42,151 bases of DNA, from the NCBI RefSeq assembly GCF_008041835.1, contig NZ_VRYE01000057.1:1-42151 (forward strand), read 5' to 3'. The position numbers and the translations under genes were made by a program. Source of the DNA: Ectopseudomonas mendocina (GTDB lineage Bacteria > Pseudomonadota > Gammaproteobacteria > Pseudomonadales > Pseudomonadaceae). The notes under the pieces were generated by a model that saw only the letters and a list, made by a program, of their open reading frames with translations, was not told where the DNA came from and did not search any database. This document shows positions 9,398 to 19,563 of this stretch, in pieces (within the stretch, counting starts at the first letter, position 1; every line of letters starts with the position of its first letter).

Positions 9398-10150
9398 TCA
9401 TAGGGCTATACCCCGATGCCAAGCGCGCTCGTTGGTCACGGTGTGATACGGCGGACGCTGCAGCTCGTAGGCCATGCTCATGGCGTCGAGCATGCTCCAC
9501 AGCACGTCGAGCTTGAATTGCAGGATCTGCAGCATGCGCTCCTGCGCTTCGCGGGTGCGGTAGTGTTCGAGGGTGATGCGCAGGCCGTGTTCGACATCGC
9601 GGCGCGCCTCTTTCAGACGCTTGCGGAAGTAGTCGTAGCCGGTGGCGTCGATCCACGGATAGTGCTGCGGCCAGGCATCCAGGCGCGACTGGTGGATTTG
9701 CGGGGCGAACAGCTCGGTCAGCGAACTGCTGGCCGCTTCCTGCCAACTGGCACGGCGGGCGAAGTTGACGTAGGCGTCGACGGCGAAGCGCACGCCGGGC
9801 AGCACCAGCTCCTGCGACAACACCTGCTCGCGGTCGAGGCCGACCGACTCGGCCAGGCGCAGCCAGGCCTCGATACCGCCCTCCTCACCGGGCGCACCGT
9901 CGTGGTCGAGGATGCGCTGAATCCACTCGCGCCGGGTCTCGCGATCCGGGCAGTTGGCGAGGATCGCCGCATCCTTGAGCGGAATGTTGACCTGGTAGTA
10001 GAAACGATTGGCCACCCAGCCCTGGATCTGCTCGCGGGTGGCGCGCCCTTCGTACATGGCGCGGTGGAACGGGTGATGAATGTGGTACAGCGCGCCCTTG
10101 GCGCGCAGCGCCTGCTCGAATTCGGCAGGTGTCATGGCAGCTTGGCTCAT
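9398..10150 (-). CDS. pqqC: Pyrroloquinoline-quinone synthase PqqC
   Basis: 250 aa, the normal PqqC length, from ATG 10150 with GGGGAG upstream. The open frame runs further upstream through pqqB in another phase but this is not coding. PqqC catalyses the final eight-electron oxidation and ring closure to PQQ without a metal, using O2. Family signatures include YHIHHPFH near the N-terminus, [21 protein letters not shown], and QILDHDG-type His/Asp residues ([16 protein letters not shown]), with a helical TENA-like fold. Third gene of the minus-strand pqq operon; 23 bp separate it from pqqB, and a palindromic pair separates it from pqqD. Confidence 0.97.
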   Translation of the reverse strand: MSQAAMTPAEFEQALRAKGALYHIHHPFHRAMYEGRATREQIQGWVANRFYYQVNIPLKDAAILANCPDRETRREWIQRILDHDGAPGEEGGIEAWLRLAESVGLDREQVLSQELVLPGVRFAVDAYVNFARRASWQEAASSSLTELFAPQIHQSRLDAWPQHYPWIDATGYDYFRKRLKEARRDVEHGLRITLEHYRTREAQERMLQILQFKLDVLWSMLDAMSMAYELQRPPYHTVTNERAWHRGIAL

Positions 10151-10161
10151 CAGAACTCCCC

Positions 10162-10176
10162 GGTGCGCACAGCCTA
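10162..10176 (-). repeat. Decayed palindromic repeat at the pqqB end
   Basis: GGTGCGCACAGCCTAC is a shortened form of the 21-nt unit with its middle lost. Its TAG (CTA on the plus strand) forms the stop codon of pqqB. Confidence 0.55.
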
Positions 10177-11088
10177 CAAAACGATGCTCATGCCATCGAA
10201 CGCGACCTCGATGCCGCGCGCGTCCAGTTCGGCACGCTCGGGCGAATCCAGGTCGAGAATCGGGTTGGTGTTGTTGATATGGATCAGGATCTTGCGCGCC
10301 GACGGCAAACCGTCGAGTACCTCGATCATGCCGCCCGGGCCGCTTTGGCACAGGTGGCCCATCTCGCTGCCGAGCTTGTCGCCGACCTCGCACACGCGCA
10401 TCTCGTCGTCGCGCCACAGCGTGCCATCGACCAGCAGGCAGTCTGCACGGCGCATCCAGCCCAGCAACTGCTCGTCTACCTGGCCCAGGCCTGGCGCGTA
10501 GAACAGGCTGCGGCCGCTGCGACGGTCCTCGATGAACAGGCCGATGTTGTCCCCCGGGTGCGGATTGCCGCGATGCGGCGAATACGGTGGCGCACTGCTG
10601 CGCAGGGCGATGGCGGTGATGCCCAGCGCAGGACAGGCGGGAATGCTGAAGGGTTTTGCATCCAGCTCGATCAACTGGTGCTGCAGGCCGCCATTCCAGT
10701 GGCTGAGCATGTTGAACAGCGGAAAACCGGTGGTCAGATCCTGATGCACCATCTCGGTACACCAGACCTGATGCGGGCAGCCTTCGCGCAGGGTCAGCAG
10801 ACCGGTGCAATGGTCGATCTGGCTATCGAGCAGGACGATGCCGGCGATGGCAGTGTCACGCAGCTTGCGCGCTGGTTGCAGCGCCGGAAAGGCCTCGATC
10901 TGCGCACGGATGTCCGGCGAGGCATTGCACAGGATCCACTGCTCACCGTCATCGGAAATGGCGATGGACGATTGCGTGCGCGGCTGCGCCCGCAGGGTAC
11001 CGGCACGCACGCCGCGGCAGTTGCGGCAGTTGCAGTTCCACTGGGGAAAGCCGCCGCCAGCGGCGGAACCGAGAATCTGGATATGCAT
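10174..11088 (-). CDS. pqqB: PQQ biosynthesis protein PqqB
   Basis: 304 aa from ATG 11088 (family length 303-304). PqqB is a metallo-beta-lactamase-fold protein, proposed to hydroxylate the tyrosine of the excised Glu-Tyr unit before PqqC acts. The family start [19 protein letters not shown] is present, with CNCRNCRG Cys residues that bind structural zinc. [15 protein letters not shown] and [17 protein letters not shown] carry the expected His residues. The ribosome site is weak, consistent with coupling to the tiny pqqA 47 bp upstream. The stop codon falls in a decayed palindromic repeat. Confidence 0.97.
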   Translation of the reverse strand: MHIQILGSAAGGGFPQWNCNCRNCRGVRAGTLRAQPRTQSSIAISDDGEQWILCNASPDIRAQIEAFPALQPARKLRDTAIAGIVLLDSQIDHCTGLLTLREGCPHQVWCTEMVHQDLTTGFPLFNMLSHWNGGLQHQLIELDAKPFSIPACPALGITAIALRSSAPPYSPHRGNPHPGDNIGLFIEDRRSGRSLFYAPGLGQVDEQLLGWMRRADCLLVDGTLWRDDEMRVCEVGDKLGSEMGHLCQSGPGGMIEVLDGLPSARKILIHINNTNPILDLDSPERAELDARGIEVAFDGMSIVL

Positions 11089-11135
11089 GGAAGTCACCAG
11101 CGGGGATGCCCCGGACGAGCCGGGGCCAGGAGCGA

Positions 11136-11207
11136 TCAACGGTTGGCGAAATACATGGTCACTTCGAAGCCAATGCGCAGATCGGTGTAGGCGGGTTTAG
11201 TCCACAT
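11136..11207 (-). CDS. pqqA: PQQ precursor peptide PqqA
   Basis: A 23-residue peptide beginning [20 protein letters not shown] and ending ANR. The conserved Glu-X3-Tyr (EVTMY) supplies every carbon and nitrogen of PQQ after crosslinking by PqqE. ATG at 11207 follows AAGAGGA. First gene of pqqABCDE-pqqH. About 75 nt upstream a box CCCAAAGTACC resembles half of the operator found in front of the other alcohol oxidation genes. Confidence 0.98.
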
Positions 11208-11275
11208 GATGCGGTCCTCTTGTTATGAAGCCGGGGCATTCCGGCAACCCCATTAAGCCCCCGCCAGGCAAGAGG

Positions 11276-11293
11276 CCAAATGGTACTTTGGGA
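11276..11293 (-). promoter_or_regulatory. Putative operator half-site upstream of pqqA
   Basis: The minus strand reads CCCAAAGTACCATTTGG, centred about 78 nt upstream of pqqA. It matches only part of the island consensus CTACTACCWWGGTACTAG. The rest of 11208-11386 shows no gene. Confidence 0.4.
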
Positions 11294-11386
11294 TGAATCG
11301 GCACTGGCATTGGTAGGTGACGCTATCAGTAGGCATGCCTCACGCCTGGAAGGTTCCAGTCATCGCCTGAGCTGAAACATGCGCCA

Positions 11387-11413
11387 ATAAAAAACGCGGC
11401 CGAAGCCGCGTCG
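11387..11413 (-). terminator. Rho-independent terminator downstream of exaC
   Basis: On the minus strand ACGCGGC-TTCG-GCCGCGT is followed by TTTTTTA, an ideal stem, tetraloop and U-tract. It lies 250 bp after exaC and upstream of the pqqA promoter, so it separates the two units. Confidence 0.88.
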
Positions 11414-11524
11414 CGATAAGGATCTGCTGCCGTTCAGGCCCATGGCTGCCTGCAGATCCACCCGGGTAGGGTTGTTCGCCTGGCAAGAGGCGGCGCACCG
11501 GAGCGAGCGCGCCACCTTTGGTAC

Positions 11525-11664
11525 ATAGCCGGCTCACGATCTTGCGAGCTAGAGACCTACAAGGCAGAAGCAGGTGAGGAAGCGGAGTGTACTTTTGTAC
11601 ATGAGCATTCCGAGCCTGCTTCTAACGCAGTAGGGCCGACGCGCAGCAGATCGTGTGCTGGCTA

Positions 11665-11667
<3 letters not shown>
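11525..11667. repeat. Large imperfect palindrome (MITE-like) abutting the exaC stop
   Basis: Outer arms TAGCCGGCTCACGATCTT (11526) and CAGATCGTGTGCTGGCTA (11647) are inverted with about 14 of 18 matches. Inner arms AGAAGCAGG (11566-11574) and CCTGCTTCT (11615-11623) are perfect. The centre also folds (TGTAC-TTTT-GTACA). No ORF is inside. The element separates exaC from its terminator, as an insertion would. The rest of the 11414-11664 gap shows nothing else. Confidence 0.6.
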
Positions 11668-13185
<1,518 letters not shown>

Positions 13186-13295
13186 GATGCTGACCTCTCT
13201 TGTTGTCGGAGCCCGCTGCCAATCGGGGAAGCGAGTCATGGTTCGATCTTAGGAAGCCCCCGAAAACCTCGGTATGCGCCCATGGCATAGATCAC

Positions 13296-13313
13296 CTAGT
13301 CATTTGGTAGTAG
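13296..13313 (-). promoter_or_regulatory. Putative operator upstream of exaC
   Basis: The minus strand reads CTACTACCAAATGACTAG, an imperfect inverted repeat 110 nt before the exaC ATG. It matches the exaB site at 16 of 18 positions. The remaining intergenic DNA from 13314 to 13461 shows no gene. Confidence 0.65.
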
Positions 13314-13461
13314 AGCTGTCTGGCACGGGCTTTTGGCAGCGAGGTACGAGGCTGTGGAAGCTAAAGGCTAGACCCGTTCGCCTGGTCTTGCGTTCCCAAA
13401 CGCGAAAATCCAACCGTGGTATATCGCAGCAGCTCAGCCCTGGCAGGCAGGCGCCAGAAAC

Positions 13462-13492
13462 GACGATGGCCGGACAGAGTCCGGCCATCGTC
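13462..13492. terminator. Perfect 14-bp hairpin downstream of pedH
   Basis: GACGATGGCCGGAC and GTCCGGCCATCGTC form a perfect stem around AGA, 15 bp past the pedH stop. It would also insulate exaC from pedH transcription. Confidence 0.85.
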
Positions 13493-13507
13493 TGACGCCT
13501 CAGCCGA

Positions 13508-15283
13508 TCAGCGCTTGGCTACCAGTTCCTTGGGCAGCTTGAAGGTCCACAGCATGCCGCCCTGGTTCAGGTGCTTGACGCGCTTGGCCACTTCGCCGCC
13601 CCACAGCGGTACCGCACCACCCCAGCCGGACAAGACGGAGACGTACTGCTCGCCGTCCATTTCCCAGGTCACTGGCGAGCCGATCACGCCCGAGCCGGTC
13701 TGGAACTCCCAGACCTTCTCGCCAGTCTTGGCGTTGAACGCCTGCAGGTAGCCTTCCGGGTTGCCGGTGAAAACCAGGTTGCCCTTGGTGGTCAGCACCC
13801 CGCCCCACAGCGGCGCGTAGTTCTTGTGGCGCCAGACTTCCTTGCCGGTTTTAGGATCGATGGCGCGTAGCACGCCGATGTATTCCTCGTTGAGCGGCTT
13901 GATGGTGAAGCCGGCGCCCAGGTAGGCGGCGCCCTTCTTGTAGGCGATGTCCTCGTTCCAGATGTCCATGCCCCATTCGTTGGACGGCACGTAGAACAGG
14001 CCGGTGTCCTGGCTGTAGGCCATAGGCATCCAGTTCTTCGCGCCGAGGAAGGCCGGAGCGGAGAACACGCTCGTGCCCTTCTCCTTCGCGCTAGGCGAGC
14101 CCGGACGGTTGCTGTCGTCGTAGATCGGCCGGCCGTTCTTGTCCAGGCCTTTGGCCCAGGTGATCTTGTCGACGAAGGGGAAGCCACGGATGAACTTGCC
14201 GTTGGTGCGATCGAGCACATAGAAGAAGCCGTTACGGTCGGCAGTGGCCGCAGCCTTCACGGTCTTGCCGCCTTCCTGATAGTCGAAGGAGATCAGCTCG
14301 TTGACGCCGTCGAAGTCCCAGCCGTCGTGCGGCGTGGTCTGGAAGTGCCATTTGATGCTGCCGTCGTCCGGGTTCAGTGCCAGGCGCGACGAGGAATAGA
14401 GGTTGTCGCCAGGACGCAGGTGCGAGTTCCACGGTGCCGGGTTGCCGGTACCGAAGAACAGCAGGTTGGTGTCGGCATCGTAGTAGCCGCCCAGCCAGGG
14501 CGCGGCGCCGCCGGTCTTCCACAGGTCGCCCGGCCAGGTCTTGCCGGCCTCGCCACCGCTGATACCGCTCTCGACGGCCTTGCCGTCCTTGTAGACGTAA
14601 CCCATGTGGCCTTCGACGGTCGGGCGACTCCAGAGCAGCTCACCGTTCTTCGGATCGTAGGCTTCGATCTTGCCGACCACGCCGAACTCACCACCGGAGA
14701 CGCCAGTGATCAGCTTGCCGTTGACCACCAGCGGCGCCGCAGTGATCGAGTAACCCGCCTTGTGATCGGCGACGTTCTTGCGCCATACCACCTTGCCGGT
14801 GTCCTTGTTCAGCGCCACCAGCTTGGCGTCGAGGGTGCCGAAGATCACCAGGTCGTCGTACAGGGCGACACCCCGGTTGATCACGTCGCAGCAGGGGCGG
14901 ATATCGTCTGGCAGGCGCGCTTCGTACTGCCACAGCTCACGCCCGGTGCGCGCATCGACGGCGAACACCCGCGAGTAGGAAGCGGTGACGTACATCACCC
15001 CATCCTTGATCAGCGGCTGCGCCTGCTGACCACGCTGCTTCTCGCCACCGAAGGACATGGTCCAGATGGGGCGCAGTTCCTTGACGTTCTGATCGTTGAG
15101 GATGTTCAGCGGGCTGTAGCGCTGGCCCTGCAGACCGAGGCCATTGGTGACGATCTCGTCGGTGGTGGTGGCGTCCTTGAGAATCTCGGCGTCGGTGACC
15201 GCCAGCGCGGCGGCGGACGGCAACAGCATGGCGGCACAGAGTGCGGTGAGGAGGAAAGGCTGGCGAAGACCGGCGTGTTTCAT
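13508..15283 (-). CDS. pedH: Lanthanide-type PQQ-dependent alcohol dehydrogenase PedH
   Basis: 591 aa from ATG 15283, with a Sec signal ending near AAALA. It is an eight-bladed quinoprotein of the methanol/ethanol dehydrogenase family and acts in the periplasm on alcohols, passing electrons to cytochrome c550. The vicinal disulfide is in [10 protein letters not shown], and W-motif repeats such as [10 protein letters not shown] are visible. The active-site motif GWDFDGVNE gives catalytic Asp323 and a second acid Asp325. This extra Asp is the known mark of lanthanide-dependent enzymes (XoxF, PedH). The other quinoprotein here has Ser at that position. No ribosome site stronger than GAGGTAGCCGCA is seen. 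Metal preference is inferred from the motif. Confidence 0.93.
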   Translation of the reverse strand: MKHAGLRQPFLLTALCAAMLLPSAAALAVTDAEILKDATTTDEIVTNGLGLQGQRYSPLNILNDQNVKELRPIWTMSFGGEKQRGQQAQPLIKDGVMYVTASYSRVFAVDARTGRELWQYEARLPDDIRPCCDVINRGVALYDDLVIFGTLDAKLVALNKDTGKVVWRKNVADHKAGYSITAAPLVVNGKLITGVSGGEFGVVGKIEAYDPKNGELLWSRPTVEGHMGYVYKDGKAVESGISGGEAGKTWPGDLWKTGGAAPWLGGYYDADTNLLFFGTGNPAPWNSHLRPGDNLYSSSRLALNPDDGSIKWHFQTTPHDGWDFDGVNELISFDYQEGGKTVKAAATADRNGFFYVLDRTNGKFIRGFPFVDKITWAKGLDKNGRPIYDDSNRPGSPSAKEKGTSVFSAPAFLGAKNWMPMAYSQDTGLFYVPSNEWGMDIWNEDIAYKKGAAYLGAGFTIKPLNEEYIGVLRAIDPKTGKEVWRHKNYAPLWGGVLTTKGNLVFTGNPEGYLQAFNAKTGEKVWEFQTGSGVIGSPVTWEMDGEQYVSVLSGWGGAVPLWGGEVAKRVKHLNQGGMLWTFKLPKELVAKR

Positions 15284-15391
15284 TGCGGCTACCTCTGCGG
15301 GTTCATTGTTATTGCCGGGAAATTTTCCCGGTCTGCCGCAAATTCTTGGCTCGCACAGGCCACCCAACAATTGCACCCCCAGCCGATTTTC

Positions 15392-15409
15392 CTCGTTCCT
15401 TGGTAGCAA
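15392..15409 (-). promoter_or_regulatory. Putative operator upstream of pedH
   Basis: The minus strand reads TTGCTACCAAGGAACGAG, 108 nt before the pedH ATG. It shares 14 of 18 positions with the exaB site and lies at almost the same distance from the start. Confidence 0.6.
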
Positions 15410-15500
15410 TACCTGCTCCACAGGCCATGATCATGGCGATTGCGGCGGCCCCGGCTTTGCCCGACACTTGGCCGCCCGCACATTCTGATCGGAGACGCCC

Positions 15501-15887
15501 GTGCCCCACCCTCGCCAGGAAATTCTCAACCATCCCGATGCACTGGACTGCACGGTCTATCGCCCCGACGAGCAGGACCCGGATGCCGAAGAGCAGGACC
15601 TGGGCGACGCCAAGGTGCTGATCACCGGCGCCTTCGAGCCACCGCAGGAGTGGGATGCACACCAGCGCGAGGACTACTACGGCGAGGAAGACCCCACCCA
15701 CTTCGTCAGCGCCCATATCGAGTGCCTGGCCAAGCCAGCCACCCGGGAATTCTTCATGCCCGACAGCGGTGACTACGTGGCCGTGCAGTCCAGCCTGGGC
15801 GACGTGGTGATGTATTACGTCTACGACCACGAAGAGACCGAGCACGGCCGTCATTACGTGCTGATTCGTGATGACGAAGAGCTCTAG
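15501..15887 (+). CDS. Small acidic protein of unknown function
   Basis: 128 aa from a GTG start at 15501 preceded by GGAGACGCCC. It is very acidic (many Asp/Glu, for example DEQDPDAEEQD and HREDYYGEEDP-like stretches), with no signal peptide or membrane segment and a C-terminus ending IRDDEEL. It is transcribed away from pedH and is the only plus-strand gene in this part of the island. I do not recognise the family. The even codon use and clear start argue that it is real, whereas the overlapping minus-strand frame reads as an antisense shadow. Its place in the divergent region with pedH hints at a link with quinoprotein or metal handling, but nothing in the sequence proves it. Confidence 0.7.
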   Translation: MPHPRQEILNHPDALDCTVYRPDEQDPDAEEQDLGDAKVLITGAFEPPQEWDAHQREDYYGEEDPTHFVSAHIECLAKPATREFFMPDSGDYVAVQSSLGDVVMYYVYDHEETEHGRHYVLIRDDEEL

Positions 15888-15900
15888 GCCCAGACGTATT

Positions 15901-16053
15901 GTGGGAGGCGCTTCAGCGGCGACGCTTTTATACGCAAGTCGCGGCTAAAGCCCCTCCCACAAGAGCAGCCTGTAGCCCGGATGAAATCCGGGGATAGCGA
16001 GCATATTTTCCCCGGATTTCATCCGGGCTACGAAGCTAAAGCCCCTCCCACAG
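15901..16053. repeat. Cluster of two palindromic repeats
   Basis: GTGGGAGGCGCTTCAGC... and its inverted partner ...GCTAAAGCCCCTCCCAC form a 60-bp palindrome at 15901-15960. GTAGCCCGGATGAAATCC and its inverse form a second at 15972-16031. A lone arm of the first family follows at 16036-16053. There is no coding potential. Confidence 0.85.
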
Positions 16054-16072
16054 GGTATTTCCAGCACATGCT

Positions 16073-16134
16073 GGTGCGCGCAGCGCACCCTACCAAGCCG
16101 TGGCGACGTTCGCGTAGGGTGCGCCGCGCGCACC
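16073..16134. repeat. REPIN-like inverted pair of palindromic repeats
   Basis: 21-nt GTAGGGTGCGCC-type units lie inverted at 16073-16093 and 16114-16134, downstream of the metallo-hydrolase gene. The 264-bp gap 15888-16151 is filled by this and the neighbouring palindromes. Confidence 0.88.
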
Positions 16135-16151
16135 GATGACACCCCAGGTTT

Positions 16152-17081
16152 CTAATCCTGACGATCAACCCGTCCCATGGCATTGAGCTCGTAGCGCGGG
16201 TAGAGGTGGCTGACGCTGCGGATCAGCTCATAGCGCGACAGGTTGACCTGGGCAAAGCGCTCGGGGATGGGCGCGCGGATCAGCTCATTCATCTCCGCGC
16301 CCTGCTCTGCTCCCTGACGCAGCAAGCCATCGAGCCAGCCCAGGTAATCACGCATCTGCACGAACGGCGCCGCATCAAGGGTCACCGGGCCATGGCCAGG
16401 CACGATCTGCTTCCAGGGCAAGGCTTCGAGCCGATCCAGATCAGCCAGCCACACATCCAGCCCAGGGCTGTTCGGTGTGGTCAGCGCGCGCTGGTAGAAC
16501 AGGATATCGCCGGCGAACAGCACGCCCGTGCGCTCGTCGAGAATCGCCAGATCGGCGCCGGTGTGGCCACGCAGCGCCAGCAGTTGTAGGCGTCGGCCGC
16601 CAAGTTCCAGCGTGCCTTCCTGCAATTCCTCGGTGGGCAGCACCACTTCGGTGCCGCGCATCCAGTCGCCGACCAGGCGGTACATGTTCTCCGCCATGGC
16701 ATCGCCCTGTTCGGCCAGCAACCGGGTGGTCTCGGGCAATGCCGCAATGGGCACGCCAGCGAAGGCCTGGTTACCCAGCACATGATCGGGGTGATGGTGT
16801 GTCAGCAACACGCGTACCACCGGCTTGCCGGTGGCTTTCTCGATGCTCTGGCGCAGCGCCTCGCCGTAGCGACGCGACGGGCCGCTGTCGATCACCACCA
16901 CGCCGTCGGCGGTTTCGATAAAACCGAGGTTGACGATATTGCCGCCGTTGTCCGCGGCGAAATTATCGGTGCTGCCTTCCAGCAACCAGACGCCGTCAGC
17001 AATCTGCCGGGGTTGCAGGTGGTAGTCGAGCGCCTGGGCAAACCCGGTACCGAGAGCCAGCAGAAACAGTATCCAGCGCAT
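16152..17081 (-). CDS. Quinoprotein relay system zinc metallo-hydrolase (MBL fold)
   Basis: 309 aa with a signal peptide ending near FAQA. The metallo-beta-lactamase motif HHHPDH is at residues 95-100, with LRGHTGAD and AGDILFYQ supplying further metal ligands and VPGHGPV near the end. It corresponds to the family called quinoprotein relay system zinc metallohydrolase 1, found beside PQQ alcohol dehydrogenases; its substrate is unknown. ATG at 17081 follows GAGGAGAAAAGC. It is the last gene of the minus-strand unit exaB, binding protein, SoxYZ-like, hydrolase. The company of a SoxYZ-like carrier suggests that it acts on a carrier-bound group, which is speculation. Confidence 0.85.
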   Translation of the reverse strand: MRWILFLLALGTGFAQALDYHLQPRQIADGVWLLEGSTDNFAADNGGNIVNLGFIETADGVVVIDSGPSRRYGEALRQSIEKATGKPVVRVLLTHHHPDHVLGNQAFAGVPIAALPETTRLLAEQGDAMAENMYRLVGDWMRGTEVVLPTEELQEGTLELGGRRLQLLALRGHTGADLAILDERTGVLFAGDILFYQRALTTPNSPGLDVWLADLDRLEALPWKQIVPGHGPVTLDAAPFVQMRDYLGWLDGLLRQGAEQGAEMNELIRAPIPERFAQVNLSRYELIRSVSHLYPRYELNAMGRVDRQD

Positions 17082-17107
17082 GCTTTTCTCCTCGAAATCT
17101 GCCTGAG

Positions 17108-17191
17108 CCGCGAGCTTCGCCCCGAGGCGGGGCTCCTACAGACTGGGCGAGCATTGTTGGTTCTTGTGGGAGCCGCGCCCCGCGGCGAATA
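17108..17191. repeat. Palindromic repeats between hydrolase and SoxYZ-like genes
   Basis: Two hairpins of the GGAGCCGCG/CGGGGCTCC type (GAGCTTCGCCCCGAGGCGGGGCTCC and GGGAGCCGCGCCCCGCGGCG) occupy the intergenic space. They could reduce expression of the last gene in the operon. Confidence 0.65.
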
Positions 17192-17200
17192 GAACCGTCG

Positions 17201-17950
17201 TCAGAACGCGGCCTGGAATTCGTTGCCGTTGTTGTCGCGCAGCCACAGCTCGGCGTGCCGATTGCCGCGCAGGTCGAAGCTCAGCGTCGGGTTCTCGCTG
17301 ACCGCCGGAAACAGCTCGATGCGCCCCAGCACCTGGCCATCGGCATCGCGCAGCTCGGCTTCTTCGATGTAGAACTCGGGGATGCCGCCGACCAGGCCGT
17401 TGTCCATCGGGTGCGACACCTGCAGGCGCAGACGACTGTCCTCACCGCGTACGAAGCGCTTGCCCAACACTTGGCCCAGGCGCTCCTCCCAGCCTGCCTC
17501 GGCACGCACTACGCTAGGCGCGGTACAGCCGCCACCCGCCGCTTCGACGCGGGCCGAGCCGATATGCCAGACGCCATCGTCGGTCAGCACCGCCGCGCGA
17601 ATCGGCGTGGCCTGCTCGACACGGATGCGAATAGCCAGACTCGGTTCCAGGTGGTCGCCGGGGGCGAAGTCGAGAATACGCGGGATCGGGTTGAGCTCGG
17701 CCCAAGCCAGAATGCGCTTGACCTTGCCACGGTAGGCGCTGGCGTCGATCTGGATCGGCACCTGGCGCGCATCCTCGGCGAATGGCGGCACCTCGAGGCG
17801 AATCTTGTCGTCGAAGACGAAGGCCTCACCGTTGAGCAGACGCTGGTGGTAGTAGTCCCACATCACCGAGGTGACCGGATCGGGCGCGGCGGCCCGCGCT
17901 TCCCAGGCCCAGGCAAACAGGGCCAGCAACATCAGGCTACGCCAATCCAT
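17201..17950 (-). CDS. Quinoprotein dehydrogenase-associated SoxYZ-like carrier protein
   Basis: 249 aa with a signal peptide ending WEARA. An N-terminal SoxY-like domain contains the Gly-rich Cys motif GGGCTAPS near residue 140, the place where SoxY carries its substrate on a swinging Cys. A C-terminal SoxZ-like beta domain follows (HPMDNGLVGG, ELWLRDNNGNEFQAAF). In sulfur oxidisers SoxYZ carries sulfur intermediates. Here the gene belongs to the fused form that accompanies PQQ alcohol dehydrogenases, whose cargo is unknown. ATG 17950 is preceded by GGAGGTGGGCG. It lies 28 bp after the binding-protein gene in the exaB operon. Confidence 0.82.
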   Translation of the reverse strand: MDWRSLMLLALFAWAWEARAAAPDPVTSVMWDYYHQRLLNGEAFVFDDKIRLEVPPFAEDARQVPIQIDASAYRGKVKRILAWAELNPIPRILDFAPGDHLEPSLAIRIRVEQATPIRAAVLTDDGVWHIGSARVEAAGGGCTAPSVVRAEAGWEERLGQVLGKRFVRGEDSRLRLQVSHPMDNGLVGGIPEFYIEEAELRDADGQVLGRIELFPAVSENPTLSFDLRGNRHAELWLRDNNGNEFQAAF

Positions 17951-17977
17951 CGCCCACCTCCGCTGCGGCTGAAACCG

Positions 17978-18850
17978 CTATTGGTATTGTTCAGGCTTCT
18001 CGTAGCGCAACCCGTAGCGCGCGTACAGGCGCTCGAGCGAGCCGTCGAGAATCAGGGTTTCCAGCTGTTCTTCCAGGGCATAGGCGAGCTGGCGATTGGT
18101 CTCGTGTACCGCCATGCCGATTTCCCAGATCTGCCGGCCCATGTCCGGGTAGGCGTTCTCGGCCAGCGCCAGTTGTGGGTCATCGGCCTCATGCACCAGC
18201 CAGTCCACCTCACCACGCAGCGCCATCACCGCATCCACTTCACCACCCTGCATGGCCGCAAAAGCCAGCTTCGGCGTTGGGTAATGGCGGGTTTCCTGGC
18301 TGAGCATGCCGCCCTGCACCGAACTCAGGTAGAACGAGGGCACACTCTCGACTTCGACGCCGACCGGGTGCTGGCGCAACGCAACGATGCTCGGCACTTC
18401 GGGCAGACGACGACGATCGAACGCCAGTTGCCAGCGCTCACGCTGATAGGGGCCGAACATCACCACGAATTCGTTGACCAGCTCGCCCAGCTCGTTGCGC
18501 ATCTGCGCGTAGTCACGGTCGTATGGCACACGCAACATCACATCGGCCAGTTGGCCCTGCGCGGTCACTCGGCCACGCCAGATGTAGTCACGCAGGTCGT
18601 CGTCAAGCTTTTCGCCCGGCGGCGCCCACATCACTTCAAGCTTCAGCCCAAGCCCTTCTGCCAGCGCCTTGGCCAGCTCGTAGTCGACGCCACGTGGCTG
18701 ACCGTCCTGCTCGTAGCTGTAGGGCGGGAAGTTCTGGTACAGCGCCACGCGCAGGATGCCCGACTCGGTGATACGGTCGAAGTCGCGCACCTGCGCCTGG
18801 GCAATACCCAGGCCTAGCAGCAGGCCAAACAGGAGGATCAGCCGGCGCAT
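17978..18850 (-). CDS. MxaJ-like periplasmic binding protein associated with quinoprotein dehydrogenase
   Basis: 290 aa with a signal peptide ending AQAQ. The fold is that of family 3 solute-binding proteins (ILRVALYQNFPPYSYEQDGQPRGVDYELAKALAEGLG), which has relatives in methanol oxidation (MxaJ) and in XoxJ of lanthanide systems. These are thought to help mature or activate the quinoprotein rather than import a solute. ATG 18850 follows GAGGAGTAATTC and lies 3 bp from the exaB stop, so the two are tightly coupled. There is no permease in this operon, consistent with a chaperone role. Confidence 0.83.
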   Translation of the reverse strand: MRRLILLFGLLLGLGIAQAQVRDFDRITESGILRVALYQNFPPYSYEQDGQPRGVDYELAKALAEGLGLKLEVMWAPPGEKLDDDLRDYIWRGRVTAQGQLADVMLRVPYDRDYAQMRNELGELVNEFVVMFGPYQRERWQLAFDRRRLPEVPSIVALRQHPVGVEVESVPSFYLSSVQGGMLSQETRHYPTPKLAFAAMQGGEVDAVMALRGEVDWLVHEADDPQLALAENAYPDMGRQIWEIGMAVHETNRQLAYALEEQLETLILDGSLERLYARYGLRYEKPEQYQ

Positions 18851-18853
18851 GAA

Positions 18854-19273
18854 TTACTCCTCGACGTGCACGCTCTCCAGATAGGTACGCACCGCCCACA
18901 GCGCTTCCTGGCTGAGGAAGTCGGCCATCTTCGGCATGTACACGCGGCCATCGCGCACCGCACCGTTGATCACCCGTTCCTTGTACCACTCGTCACCCAT
19001 GGCACCCAGCTCGAGCAGGCGCAGGTCCGGGGCGATACCGCCGGACTTGGCTTCCAGGCCGTGGCAGGCGGCGCAGTTCTGGTTGTAGGCAGAAGAGCCG
19101 ATCTCGATGGCGCGCGGGTTGTCGCGATAGGGGTTCTCGTCCAGCCATTGCTCACCCAGCGGTTCCAGGCCATCGGTGTTCACCGCCTGCGGTACCACAT
19201 CACCGTGCGCCCAGAGGTTGGTCGATGCGGCGAGCAACAGCAGCGCCAGGGTGGATTGGATCTTCTTGTTCAT
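18854..19273 (-). CDS. exaB: Cytochrome c550 ExaB/PedF, electron acceptor of quinoprotein alcohol dehydrogenases
   Basis: 139 aa from ATG 19273, preceded by GAGGTCCTAGCC; Sec signal ending NLWA. One c-type haem site CAACH, with the distal Met probably in VYMPKMADFL. The family is the small periplasmic cytochrome that takes electrons from ExaA/PedE and PedH and hands them to the terminal oxidase. In P. aeruginosa exaB lies directly before exaC. Here, as in the ped locus of P. putida, it instead starts a four-gene operon and is divergent from exaA. Operator at 19379-19396. Confidence 0.92.
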   Translation of the reverse strand: MNKKIQSTLALLLLAASTNLWAHGDVVPQAVNTDGLEPLGEQWLDENPYRDNPRAIEIGSSAYNQNCAACHGLEAKSGGIAPDLRLLELGAMGDEWYKERVINGAVRDGRVYMPKMADFLSQEALWAVRTYLESVHVEE

Positions 19274-19378
19274 GGCTAGGACCTCATCTAATGCACGCAA
19301 TACAGCCCATACAGAGCTCGTGGCGACCATCTTAGAAAGGCCGTGCAACGCGCCGAATGCTGCTTTGGTGGTCGCGTT

Positions 19379-19396
19379 CTAGTCCCTTGGTAGTAG
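19379..19396 (-). promoter_or_regulatory. Putative operator in the exaB-exaA divergent region
   Basis: The minus strand reads CTACTACCAAGGGACTAG, a near-perfect inverted repeat 105 nt before the exaB start and 167 nt before exaA. The rest of the 290-bp divergent region holds a Gly-rich hairpin (CGGGAAATCCTCCCG at 19453-19467) but no gene. Confidence 0.7.
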
Positions 19397-19563
19397 GGCT
19401 TGTGAGGGGGTGTTGGCGATGCCTTGGCAGCAAGGCCAAGTCATGCCCCGGCCGGGAAATCCTCCCGGTAAAGGCGGGAGTTTTTCCGTAGGCGCGAAGG
19501 TGGCCGGGTACCACCATCGACTTGCCACTGCGGCGATCACTTTCTTCAACGGGAAGCACAACC

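Noticed and set aside
9398..10810. A 470-codon open frame covering pqqC and part of pqqB
   Set aside because: The upstream 220 codons are the antisense-phase shadow of pqqB, and PqqC starts at ATG 10150 with a ribosome site and the usual length of 250 aa.
13186..13507. Search for exaB between exaC and the adjacent quinoprotein, as in P. aeruginosa
   Set aside because: No CXXCH-coding frame is present there. The cytochrome gene is at 18854-19273, and the neighbouring quinoprotein is PedH, not ExaA.
15309..15854. Minus-strand 181-codon frame opposite the small acidic gene
   Set aside because: It has the Val/His-rich pattern of an antisense shadow, no ribosome site, and overlaps the pedH promoter and operator.
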